From: Bacillota bacterium
GTDB lineage: Bacteria > Bacillota > Sulfobacillia > RBS10-35 > JAJYVN01
NCBI GenBank assembly: GCA_021791995.1
Contig: JAJYVN010000022.1
Coordinates: forward strand, 1-15,604
Length of the DNA stretch: 15,604 bases
Direction: 5' to 3'
Shown here: piece after piece, positions 7,094 to 13,910 of the stretch
Layout of the letters: the number at the start of each line of letters is the position of its first letter
Numbering within the stretch: the first letter of the stretch is position 1
Made by a program: the position numbers and the translations under genes
Notes under the pieces: generated by a model
What the model saw: only the letters and a program-made list of their open reading frames with translations
The model's database searches: none
What the model was told of the DNA's origin: nothing

Positions 7094-8202
7094 GCCACGT
7101 CACCGAAGGATCCCTGCGCGCCTTCCTGGACGGAGAGACATCGGCCCCGGGAGGAGTGGATGCTCACCTCGCGGAGTGTCCTGCGTGCCGACTGCGTCTG
7201 GCAACTGTCGCCCGGGACCGGGATTGGATGGCTTCCGTCCTGGGTCCGGTCCCGGTCGCTCCCGTGGATCCCGCACAAACCTGGAGACGGCTCGCGTCCA
7301 CCTGGTTCCCTGCGCAGTGGCAGGGACGCCGTACCGACCGCCGGCTGCGTTGGACTGCGGGAGTACTCGCTGGCCTCGCCCTCGGCACACTGGGCTTCGA
7401 ACCCGTCCGAGCCGACCTCGCTCTCGTGCTGCGTCCAACGCACACGCAAGTTATCACCGTCAGCCCCACGGCCATTGCCCAACTCGAGGCGGCCCTGGAA
7501 CGAGAGGCACCTTCCATCAACATCCAGGGCGTGGCACAGATCTCCACCACCGGTACCCAGGCTCGCGAAGTGAGCATCACCCAGGCCCAGGCCCTGCTCC
7601 CCTTCCCACTGCGGCTGCCCGTTTCTGCCCCCGGACCAGCGTCTGCGGTGACCGTGCGCGCCTCTGGTACGGTCACCTTCCGTCAACTCAACGTGCCTGC
7701 CATCAATGGCATGCTCGCCTCCCTCGGTGACCCAGCACCGCTGCCCGCCTCCCTCGCCGACGCGGTCGTGACGGTTGACATCCCCGCATCCGCTACGTTG
7801 ACGTACGGTCTGGCCGGATCGGGCTCCGTGCGCCTCATCGAGGCCGAGCTACCCGAGGTCAGCGTGCTGCCCGAAACGGCGGATGTTGCAGCGGTGCGCC
7901 AAACCATTCTGGATCTGCCGCTTCTCCCAGCGGATCTCCGCGCCCAACTCGCCGCCATCCCGGACTGGCAGAGCACCCTTCCCCTTCCACAAATTGCAGG
8001 GGAAAGCACTGCAGAGACGGTCAACGGCCACCCCGGCCTCTTCCTCCGTAACACCGGGGTGAGCCAGAGCACCGGTGGTCGAACTCCCACTGCCTCGGCG
8101 GCTCTGGTCTGGCTGGACGGTGATGTGGTATATGCGGTACAGGGCCCCATCACGCTCACCCAGGCCATGGACCTCGCAACGTCTCTCTCGGAGGGGGCAT
8201 GA
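7090..8202 (+). CDS. Membrane-anchored zinc-finger anti-sigma factor with extracytoplasmic domain
   Basis: This 370-residue protein likely holds the upstream ECF sigma factor inactive at the membrane. Its N-terminus has the zf-HC2/ZAS pattern H-x3-C-x2-C at H26, C30 and C33. One short hydrophobic stretch at about 88-105 (WTAGVLAGLALGTLGF) is the likely membrane span, leaving roughly 265 residues outside. That outer part is low in cysteine and beta-rich. It ends with NGHPGLFLRNTG, then SAALVWLDGDVVYAVQG and ITLTQAMDLATSL, a pattern like the DUF4367/RseB-like sensor domains of other anti-sigma factors (assignment by resemblance). The ATG overlaps the sigma stop, so the two are coupled. Its TGA stop (8200-8202) is followed without a frame change by the ABC ATPase coding sequence. 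The signal it senses cannot be read from the sequence. The operon suggests that it controls the exporter downstream. Confidence 0.82.
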   Translation: MSHVTEGSLRAFLDGETSAPGGVDAHLAECPACRLRLATVARDRDWMASVLGPVPVAPVDPAQTWRRLASTWFPAQWQGRRTDRRLRWTAGVLAGLALGTLGFEPVRADLALVLRPTHTQVITVSPTAIAQLEAALEREAPSINIQGVAQISTTGTQAREVSITQAQALLPFPLRLPVSAPGPASAVTVRASGTVTFRQLNVPAINGMLASLGDPAPLPASLADAVVTVDIPASATLTYGLAGSGSVRLIEAELPEVSVLPETADVAAVRQTILDLPLLPADLRAQLAAIPDWQSTLPLPQIAGESTAETVNGHPGLFLRNTGVSQSTGGRTPTASAALVWLDGDVVYAVQGPITLTQAMDLATSLSEGA

Positions 8203-8208
8203 GGGCTG
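8190..8208 (+). promoter_or_regulatory. Ribosome binding site and anomalous start of the ABC ATPase
   Basis: GGAGGGGG at 8190-8197 is a strong Shine-Dalgarno. The ATG at 8199-8201, which would overlap the anti-sigma TGA as ATGA, is in the wrong frame for the ATPase. In the right frame the first candidate start is CTG 8206, 8 nt after the G-run, and the next is GTG 8269, which would remove about 20 conserved residues. Removing one G from the GGG at 8203-8205 would restore ATG-AGG-CTG-GAC and exactly the ATGA coupling seen at the previous junction. Either a CTG start or a one-base error or mutation is therefore likely. Confidence 0.55.
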
Positions 8209-9126
8209 GACGCTGTCTGGACCGAGGATCTGACCCGTCACTACGGCAACCATATCGGTTGTGACGGCGTGACGCTCTCCGTTCCAGGAGGCAGCATCTT
8301 CGGTCTCCTCGGTCGCAACGGTTCCGGCAAGAGCACCCTGGTGCGAACACTGGTGGGACTGATTCGCCCCACCCGGGGCCGCGCGTCCGTCCTTGGGTAC
8401 CCCGCTGGATCCGTCGCCGCCCGACGCCAGATCGGCTTTCTGCCCGAAGTCTTCCGGCATCCGGACTGGGCAACCGGCGTCGAGGTGCTTACACTGCACG
8501 CATCCCTCGCCGAACTGCCGGAAGCCCGCCGCCGGGCCCGCATTGCCACCGTCCTCGACCTGGTCGGGCTGAACAGCGAGGGACACCGCCGCGTCTCCGG
8601 ATACAGTAAGGGCATGCAGCAACGTTTGGGCATCGCCGTAGCGCTTCTCGCCGATCCCCGCCTGGTCTTCTTGGATGAGCCGACCTCTGCTTTGGACCCT
8701 GTGGGACGCCGCGAGGTGCGGGAACTCTTGGTTCGCCTCCGCCAGAATGGCACCACCATCTTTCTCAATAGCCACCTTTTGGGCGAGGTCGAGATGGTCT
8801 GTGACCGAGTGGGCATCCTGCGCCAGGGGCGATTGGTCGCAACCGGTGGACTGGCCGATCTCCTGGAGGGAACGGCGGAACGTGCCACCATCTTGCTCCG
8901 ATCCGACGACACTGCGGGTGGGATGGCACTCACCTCTGTCTTCCCTGACACCGTCCAACACATCGGGGGGGACTTCATGCGCCTGGTGTTCCCAATACGC
9001 AGTCACGAGGACGTCCCACGGGCTGTGCAGGCCGTGGTCACCGCGGGCGGCCGCATCTATGCCGTCGAACGGCAGGGACAGTCGTTGGAGGAAATCTTCC
9101 TCTCGCTCGTGGGAGGCGAAAGCTGA
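8206..9126 (+). CDS. ABC transporter ATP-binding protein (ABC-2 exporter type)
   Basis: This is the ATPase subunit that should power the permease encoded just downstream. It is about 306 residues if started at CTG 8206. Motifs numbered from there are the A-loop tyrosine Y13 (TRHYG), Walker A GRNGSGKST at 36-44, the Q-loop in RQIGFLPE, the signature in GYSKGMQQRLG, Walker B LVFLDEP, the D-loop SALDP and the H-loop NSHLL. After residue 220 a C-terminal extension (about 80 residues, ending in LEEIFLSLVGGES) resembles the DUF4162-type tail common in exporters of the CcmA/NatA group. The set is complete, so the protein should be active. The start is anomalous (see the RBS entry): GTG 8269 would delete the A-loop and first strand and is rejected. 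It lies in the sigma/anti-sigma operon and is followed after 2 nt by the permease. Confidence 0.9.
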   Translation: MDAVWTEDLTRHYGNHIGCDGVTLSVPGGSIFGLLGRNGSGKSTLVRTLVGLIRPTRGRASVLGYPAGSVAARRQIGFLPEVFRHPDWATGVEVLTLHASLAELPEARRRARIATVLDLVGLNSEGHRRVSGYSKGMQQRLGIAVALLADPRLVFLDEPTSALDPVGRREVRELLVRLRQNGTTIFLNSHLLGEVEMVCDRVGILRQGRLVATGGLADLLEGTAERATILLRSDDTAGGMALTSVFPDTVQHIGGDFMRLVFPIRSHEDVPRAVQAVVTAGGRIYAVERQGQSLEEIFLSLVGGES

Positions 9127-9128
9127 GC

Positions 9129-9998
9129 GTGTGGGCCATCGCCACCTTCACCTTCCGCGAGACCTTGCGCCGACGGTTGGTGGCAGTAACTGTCGTTCTC
9201 TCCCTTGTCTTTCTCGCTCTGTTCGCAGTCGTCTGCCACGTTTCAGGTGACGGTGTGGCCCATCACGTCTCGAGCTACGCGGCCCGTCCGGGTCTCGGAG
9301 GCCTTCCCGGTGACACCGCAAGCCTGGCATTGGCCGCCGCCGGACCGCTCCTCGGCATGTATTTGGCGCGTAGCTTTTCTGGCATGCTTGCCATCCTCAT
9401 GGCGGCGGGGGCCATCTCGGGAGACCTCGAAACAGGGGCATTGCAGAGCGTCCTGGTGCGTCCCGTCTCGCGCGCCGGGGTCTTGTTGGGGAAGTTCTGC
9501 GGCTTCGCGATGCTCTTGGTCCCGTACACGCTCCTTCTGCAGTTGGCCGTGGCGTTCGTCGCCCGCGCCATCTTGGGAGCGCTCCTCCCCGACCTCAGCC
9601 TAGCGCTCCTTTTGCTGCCGATCGAGCCCCTGGAACTCTTGGCGTTGACACTCTTGGGCAGCACCTTTCTTCCCGTCATGGCCTGCGGGGCGGGTGGCGT
9701 CTTGCTGTTCGGCCTCAGCGTGGTCGGGGGCGACCTGCAGCAACTCGCCATCCTCGCCGGCATCACCTCCCTCGGCCGGATTGGGGTGATCACGGCGCTT
9801 CTGGCGCCAGGGGATGTGCTCTACCGGGAAGTGGCCGCCCACGCTGTCTCGGGGTTCACCGGTGGCCTCGTGCAGCAGTTCCTTGGACCGCTCGCGGCCG
9901 TCGTCCCGCCGAGCGCTCCCATGCTCGTCTACGCCGTGGTCTATGTTCCGATGCTCTTGAGCCTCGCGATCCTGCTCTTCTCCCGCCGTGACGCCTAA
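9129..9998 (+). CDS. ABC-2 type transporter permease
   Basis: This 289-residue integral membrane protein is probably the channel partner of the upstream ATPase. It begins WAIATFTFRETLRRR, a common N-terminal amphipathic start of ABC-2 permeases, and then shows about six hydrophobic segments: near 18-38, 70-95, 120-150 (two close spans), 160-185, 190-225 and 262-283. The stretch AGAISGDLETGALQSVLVRP near residues 93-112, followed by GKF, is the family's typical cytoplasmic coupling region between spans 2 and 3 (ISGDxExGTLxxLLxxPVSR-like). GTG 9129 lies 2 nt after the ATPase stop, with GGAGG about 12 nt upstream inside the ATPase gene, so translation is likely coupled. The substrate is unknown. 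Such pairs export antimicrobials, lipids or sodium, and control by an ECF sigma pair suggests an envelope-related role. Confidence 0.87.
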   Translation: MWAIATFTFRETLRRRLVAVTVVLSLVFLALFAVVCHVSGDGVAHHVSSYAARPGLGGLPGDTASLALAAAGPLLGMYLARSFSGMLAILMAAGAISGDLETGALQSVLVRPVSRAGVLLGKFCGFAMLLVPYTLLLQLAVAFVARAILGALLPDLSLALLLLPIEPLELLALTLLGSTFLPVMACGAGGVLLFGLSVVGGDLQQLAILAGITSLGRIGVITALLAPGDVLYREVAAHAVSGFTGGLVQQFLGPLAAVVPPSAPMLVYAVVYVPMLLSLAILLFSRRDA

Positions 9999-10055
9999 GG
10001 AATACACAGGCGATAACCGGGGTTCACCGAATATTTACATCGGGCAGGAGACAAG

Positions 10056-10085
10056 CCCTTTTCCTGTCTGGAAGGGAGCGTTTTT
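10056..10085 (+). terminator. Likely intrinsic terminator of the sigma/ABC operon
   Basis: CCC and TTCC (10056-10064, with a 2-nt TT bulge) pair with GGAAGGG at 10070-10076 around the loop TGTCT. AGCG and then TTTTT (10081-10085) follow. It lies 58 nt after the permease stop. The stem is modest (seven pairs with a bulge), so confidence is limited. The remaining bases between 9999 and the next start at 10216 contain no gene that I can support, though one frame is open throughout. Confidence 0.4.
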
Positions 10086-10215
10086 GCGTGAACCACCTGG
10101 CCCAGCACTCGGTGTATGTCTTTTTGGGCGGCTTCGCGCTGCTTTTTTCGCCCTGCATCGCCTGCAAGTCTATCTTGAGAACCTGCAGTCGAGAAAGGAG
10201 AGCATCCCGGCCCCG

Positions 10216-10539
10216 ATGTTTCAGTGCGAACCGGTGCTGATCAATCCCTCTGAACGGAGGGTGCACGCCCCGTGGGACGAGTGGCTGAAGGACGTGGCGC
10301 CGAGCACCGTCCTGCGCCAGTGGTACGGGCACGATCCCGCCCGGTACGAGGTTTTCAAGCAGCGGCACCGGGGCGAGCTCACCGCGGCACTGGACACGCA
10401 TGGAATGCAGCATCTGATGGAGTTGATCCGCACACGATGCGTGCTCCTTTTGACGGCCACGGTCGACATTGAGCGGAGTCAGGTGCCCATCCTTGCAGTC
10501 TTCCTCGAGTGGCAGGTGCACGGGAGTGATCCCGCTTGA
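10216..10539 (+). CDS. DUF488 family protein with degenerate N-terminus
   Basis: The core WDEWLKDVAPSTVLRQWYG, followed by HDPARYEVFKQRHRGEL, is the hallmark of DUF488 proteins, small cytoplasmic proteins of unknown function (about 115-125 residues). The C-terminal part (VLLLTATVDIERSQVPILAV) fits the family's last strand and helix, but the usual LLYAAKD-like and N-x-A residues are changed. The family's N-terminal signature (RVLVDRLWPRG) is not recognisable: the matching place reads CEPVLINPSERRVH. ATG 10216 gives 107 residues; AAAGGAG at 10194-10200 is 15 nt away, which is long. The same frame is open back to 9988, but that part has no family similarity. The stop overlaps the TTG of the glycosylase pseudogene (TTGA, 10536-10539), so the two formed a unit. 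Given the decay next door, this gene may also be non-functional. Confidence 0.65.
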   Translation: MFQCEPVLINPSERRVHAPWDEWLKDVAPSTVLRQWYGHDPARYEVFKQRHRGELTAALDTHGMQHLMELIRTRCVLLLTATVDIERSQVPILAVFLEWQVHGSDPA

Positions 10540-11409
10540 CGGCACTGCGCCTCATTTCGTCGCGCCATCACCGCTATGTCGAGCAGTTGCGCTTTCTTCA
10601 AAGCTTCCCCGCCCACGCCGTGCAGGCCAGCGGTGAGCGCAGCGCCATCTGGTATGGGCACGGCCAGGCCACCCGCTACCTCGCGGTGCGCGAGATGCTC
10701 GACGGCCCGGAGGTCGTGGGAGAGGAGGAGGCGGCATGCAGGGTCTTCCGGACGGACATCGCCGATGTGCTACCGGAGGGGGCGCTGCCCGACGAGCCCG
10801 CCGGCGCACCGCCTGCTTCATCGGCGGTGCGCCGGCATCCGATCCGTGCTCTTCCCCAACGCCTTCGAGGGCATTGCCTGGACGATCCTGGGCCAGCAGA
10901 TCAGCGTGACCTTGACCGCACGCCTCAAGAACAACATCGCAGCGCGGTATGGACCGCCGGTCGCCGGGCTGAGGGATCCGGTTCGACTGTTTCCGCGGGC
11001 CGATCACCTACTTGCAGTCTCGGTGGAGGATCTCCGGGAGCTGCAGCTGAGCCAGGCCAAGGCAACCGCCCTGCTCTTCGTTGCGCGCCACATTGCGAAC
11101 GGGGATTGGGATGAAGCCTCCCTGCTCCATCAACCAACGGCCGAAGCGATCGCGCACCTGGAGGGGTTCCGTGGGATCGGTCGCTGATCTGGGGAATATA
11201 TCCTGTTGCGGGTCGTCGGCCACCCGGACGTGATCCCGGCGGGGGATGTGGCCCTCCAGCGTGCTTGGTCACGGCTCACCGGCACGCCCGCGTCGGAAGC
11301 GGAACTTCAGCAGGCCCGGGAGGCCTGGAAGGGCTGGCGGAGCGACTTTGCCTTCTACCTCTGGTTGGACAACGCCGCGAACCGCAATGCCAACGGAGCC
11401 GGCCCATGA
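10536..11409 (+). pseudogene. AlkA-like DNA-3-methyladenine glycosylase, broken by a frameshift and a TGA
   Basis: Intact relatives excise alkylated bases from DNA. The frame from TTG 10536 gives an N-terminal part (YVEQLRFLQSF onward) that plausibly matches an AlkA-like N domain. From about 10797 the homologous frame shifts by +1: RCAGIRSVLFPNAFEG, then WTILGQQISVTLTARLK, a clear HhH-GPD glycosylase core, follows in the second frame. That frame reads to the helix-hairpin-helix LEGFRGIGR and then meets TGA at 11185-11187, exactly where family members have Trp (GIGRW). It resumes in frame as SGEYILLRVVG and VIPAGDVALQRAW, with the catalytic Asp codon at 11245-11247, and ends WRSDFAFYLWLDNAA before TGA 11407-11409. 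So the catalytic residue is present but the gene is interrupted twice. TGG-to-TGA is a single change. Sequencing error at two places is possible but less likely in this decayed stretch. Confidence 0.78.
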
Positions 11410-11490
11410 TTTGTGGGAGCAGGACTGAGCGCGTGAGGAGTCTACGCTCGGCAGGATGCCGATGCCCACCTTTAACCTCCTCCCCACGGC

Positions 11491-11640
11491 TCAACCCGAG
11501 GAATTCCCGATGATCCTCATCGGGAATTCCTGCCTCGTCAGGGTCCGCCCTCCCGTGTCCGAGTGGGGCGATCGTGCCCTCCGCAGGCGGCCACCGCCAC
11601 CCTTGCGGCCCGTTCCACGAGACCCGCATCGTGGGCATGG
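11491..11640 (-). pseudogene. Probable TnpB C-terminal tail remnant
   Basis: Two minus-strand frames hold pieces that look like the variable end of an IS607-associated TnpB: VAVAACGGHDRPTRTREGG in one and TLTRQEFPMRIIGNSSG, ending in TGA (plus 11491-11493), in another. Tails with ACGG followed by T-x-KQE-like residues are common in TnpB proteins after the NADxNAA zinc-ribbon region, which is not visible here. The piece is short and spans frames, so the assignment rests on pattern memory and on its place downstream of the tnpA fragment. It could be chance. Confidence 0.35.
11499..11531. repeat. Perfect 15-bp inverted repeat with 3-nt loop
   Basis: The arms AGGAATTCCCGATGA (11499-11513) and TCATCGGGAATTCCT (11517-11531) are exact reverse complements around TCC. 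No T-tract follows on either strand, so it is not an ordinary terminator. It lies at the 3' end of the probable tnpB tail, where TnpB elements carry structured end sequence and guide-RNA scaffold. It may be a subterminal transposon hairpin, part of such an RNA, or an independent REP-like repeat. Between the glycosylase stop (11409) and this hairpin I see nothing else. Confidence 0.7.
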
Positions 11641-11751
11641 AGTGCGGATGTGATACCGCACGGCGCGTGTTGCCCGCAGGGCGGCTACGGGGATGGGGCC
11701 CTGACCCTGCCGGGAAGCGGATTCCTGCGGCAGTCGGGCTGGGGCGGGGCA

Positions 11752-12033
11752 ACACCTCATGCCTGCAGCCGCTGGCGGCGGCGAACGACTCCAACACAGC
11801 CCCCTGACGGGCAAGGTCGTCTTTCTGGTCGCCACGAGAAACCCGTGCATACAGCACAGTGGTGCGGGCCGACGGTGCCCGGTGCGCCAGCAAACCGCGT
11901 AGCTTCGCCAAGTCCTAGCGGCGGAACCCGGTCGGCGTCCACTCCACCTCCATCTCGCCTCGGTTCTCCGACGCCGCAAGGTATCGGGATGCACCCCCAA
12001 CTGCCTGGCGGCTTTACGGATGCTGATCTTCAA
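11752..12033 (-). pseudogene. IS607-type serine recombinase (TnpA) fragment
   Basis: The first frame begins KISIRKAARQLGVHPDTLRR, the MerR-like helix-turn-helix that starts IS607 transposases. A one-base loss near 11965-11973 shifts the frame; the continuation is ENRGEMEVEWTPTGFRR, then TAG (plus 11915-11917) where Tyr is usual, then DLAKLRGLL and TTVLYARVSRGDQKDDLARQ. YARVS holds the catalytic Ser of the resolvase family. Similarity stops at about HEVL (near 11752). Intact members have about 190-220 residues; about 90 are traceable here. One frameshift, one nonsense codon and loss of the 3' half make it a dead gene. Confidence 0.72.
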
Positions 12034-12226
12034 ACGGATTGCCGACGGAAGTCAGCGGACGGTTATGCTTGAGCGTGCAGTTTCTCTCCCCCAGATCTCG
12101 CACGTGCGACGCACCGGCCACCATCGCTTGGCCCCGGCTCGGGCCCCACTCTTCGCCCCACCCCTGACCGCTTACCTTATGTGTCCGAAATGCCAAGGGA
12201 TCTCCGCTTGTGCCGCGAATCGTGGG

Positions 12227-13894
12227 ATGGTGAAGGTCTGGAGCCCGCTCGTCGTCTTTGTCACGCGCACGCTCTCCGGCTACCTCTGGGAAGCGCACCA
12301 GGTGCTGGGGGCTCGGCGTGCCGTCGAATGGGGTCTGCGTCATGAACCCGACAGCGCGGAACTGTGGGCACTACGTGGTCGCGTGCTGCTGCACACGGCG
12401 CAGCTCGGTCGGACCAGGCCACAGGACACGGTCCAACTCCTTGAGGAAGCACGCGTGTCCTTTGCTCGCGCCTTGGAACGCAGGCCCTCCGACACCGAGG
12501 CGCGGAGGGAGCACGGCTTGGCACTGCAGAACCTCGCCTGGCTCTTGGGTAGCAGCCACCACGGCGTTCCGCCGCGGGACCTATTGCTCACAGCGGTGCA
12601 AGAGTATAGCGCCGTGCTGGAACGGCAACCACGGCGCGCCGACGTACTGCATGCCCGAGCTACCGCACAGGTTGGCCTCTGCCCCGGGCTATCCGACGCA
12701 GAGGCACTCGACCGTCTCCGCGCGGCGCGCGCCGACCTCGATCAATCCTTGACGCTTCGCCCGCATGCCCCGGAGGTCGTGCTGCATCGGGCCGAGGTAC
12801 TCGGAACAATGGCTGGCATCCATGAGCACCAAGGTGAACGATCCTCTGCCCTGGAACTTCGCCGTGCGGCACTGGCCGATTCTGCCTGGGCCCTGCGCCT
12901 TCAACCGGGTTGGGTACCGGCCTTGCTGCACCAAGCCATCGAGGCCTCCGCGCTGGCGGGAGCGGGCGACGATCCGGAATCGAATGCAGATCTAGCCATT
13001 ACCGACGCTACAGAGGTATTGCGCATTCAACCACGGCACGTCCCTGCCACGCTTGTGCGGGCTCAGGCTCGCACCACCGCCGCCTGTCGGTTCGCGCTGC
13101 AGACCGACGCCCGCGCACCACTGGTCTGGCAGCAGGCCCTCGGCGATTATGACGCGGCGACACAAGCCATCAATGTACGCGATCATGAAGAGATCGTGGC
13201 CTTGCGAGCCCAGGCCCGCGTGGAGTGGGCGGAGGCCTTGGAGCGCGGCAACAATAACATGGAGGCACATGCCGCCTTGGAGGAAGCGCTCGCGGAATAC
13301 GACCAAGCCGTGGACGACGATCCCGCCTCGGTCGCACGCCTTCTGGGTCGCGCCCATGTGCTCAACCGACTTGCGGAGCAGGATGACGATCCGCAACGCC
13401 GCGCGCTCCTTCGCCACCGTGCCCTCGACGACTTCACCCAAGTGCTGGCCCTACATCCAGACCACCCGGCCGCCCTGGCGGGTCGAATCCAATCCCTCTG
13501 TTCTGCTGACGCTGACCGGGAAACCGCCACACAAGCGATGGCCATGGTTGAGCAAGCATACGCCGCGCAACCCAATGAACCGCTCCTACGCACCGCCCGA
13601 CGGCGGGCCCTCATCACGTTTGCAGTGATATCAGAGCCCGGCCCGGAGCGCGAGCGTGCGCTCACGGCAGCGGAGCAGGAATGCATCGCGGCACTGGAAG
13701 GCGATGCGATGAGCGCCGATGCGCACTATGACCATGCTCGCATCCTCTTTCTGCAAGGGCAGGTCACCCAGGCGTACGCTGCCTTGGAGCAGGCCGTCCA
13801 CCTCGCCCCTGGGTTGCGGGCGGTCGCCCGTCGCGATCCGGTCTGGGCTTCCGTGGCAGAAGCGACGGGATTCCACCAGTTGGTCAGCAAGTAG
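12227..13894 (+). CDS. TPR-repeat protein of unknown function
   Basis: About 555 residues, almost all helical, made of degenerate tetratricopeptide repeats. Clear units are AVEWGLRHEPDSAELWALRG, SFARALERRPSDTEARREHG, EYSAVLERQPRRADVLHARA, DLDQSLTLRPHAPEVVLHRA, DSAWALRLQPGWVPALLHQA, DATEVLRIQPRHVPATLVRA, EYDQAVDDDPASVARLLGRA, DFTQVLALHPDHPAALAGRI and the last ALEQAVHLAPGLRAVARRDP. Units are separated by longer helical inserts, giving a spacing of about 50-70 residues rather than 34. No signal peptide or catalytic domain is seen, so it is probably a cytoplasmic scaffold. The start is uncertain: ATG 12227 (or GTG 12230) has no good Shine-Dalgarno; ATG 12179 and ATG 12020 are in frame, the latter inside the transposon relic. 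The gene may have lost its original 5' end. It converges on a two-component system, but shared function is only a guess. Confidence 0.65.
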   Translation: MVKVWSPLVVFVTRTLSGYLWEAHQVLGARRAVEWGLRHEPDSAELWALRGRVLLHTAQLGRTRPQDTVQLLEEARVSFARALERRPSDTEARREHGLALQNLAWLLGSSHHGVPPRDLLLTAVQEYSAVLERQPRRADVLHARATAQVGLCPGLSDAEALDRLRAARADLDQSLTLRPHAPEVVLHRAEVLGTMAGIHEHQGERSSALELRRAALADSAWALRLQPGWVPALLHQAIEASALAGAGDDPESNADLAITDATEVLRIQPRHVPATLVRAQARTTAACRFALQTDARAPLVWQQALGDYDAATQAINVRDHEEIVALRAQARVEWAEALERGNNNMEAHAALEEALAEYDQAVDDDPASVARLLGRAHVLNRLAEQDDDPQRRALLRHRALDDFTQVLALHPDHPAALAGRIQSLCSADADRETATQAMAMVEQAYAAQPNEPLLRTARRRALITFAVISEPGPERERALTAAEQECIAALEGDAMSADAHYDHARILFLQGQVTQAYAALEQAVHLAPGLRAVARRDPVWASVAEATGFHQLVSK

Positions 13895-13910
13895 CGGGCC
13901 AATGTTTCGT

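Larger units (their letters stand above)
11491..12033 (-). mobile_element. Relic of an IS607-like transposon (tnpA start joined to probable tnpB tail)
   Basis: The minus strand carries a broken serine-recombinase N-terminus (12033 to about 11752) and, nearer 11491, a short tail resembling the C-terminus of a TnpB protein. IS607 elements encode a MerR-HTH serine transposase (TnpA) followed by TnpB. Here the catalytic body of both is missing, so most of the element has been deleted. IS607 ends lack terminal inverted repeats, so I cannot set exact borders; the given limits are the first recognisable tnpA codon and the stop of the tail. A strong hairpin lies at the 3' end (11499-11531). Confidence 0.55.

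Noticed and set aside
8269..8271. GTG 8269 as start of the ABC ATPase
   Set aside because: It would cut off the conserved first strand and the A-loop tyrosine, although clear homologous sequence is present from 8206.
9999..10215. N-terminal extension of the DUF488 protein back to 9988
   Set aside because: The frame is open, but the peptide has no similarity to the family and contains the probable terminator of the preceding operon.
11185..11187. TGA read as tryptophan (alternative genetic code or recoding) in the glycosylase
   Set aside because: TGA serves as the stop of several intact genes here (for example manC, the sigma factor, the ATPase), and the same pseudogene also has a frameshift.
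11269..11487. 72-residue minus-strand frame with an AGGAGG-like site near its GTG
   Set aside because: It overlaps the glycosylase 3' end antisense, has no recognisable motif, and the ribosome site can arise by chance in this composition.
12992..13686. Several minus-strand frames of 149-167 residues inside the TPR gene
   Set aside because: They are antisense shadows. The plus-strand frame shows regular TPR consensus residues over the same span.
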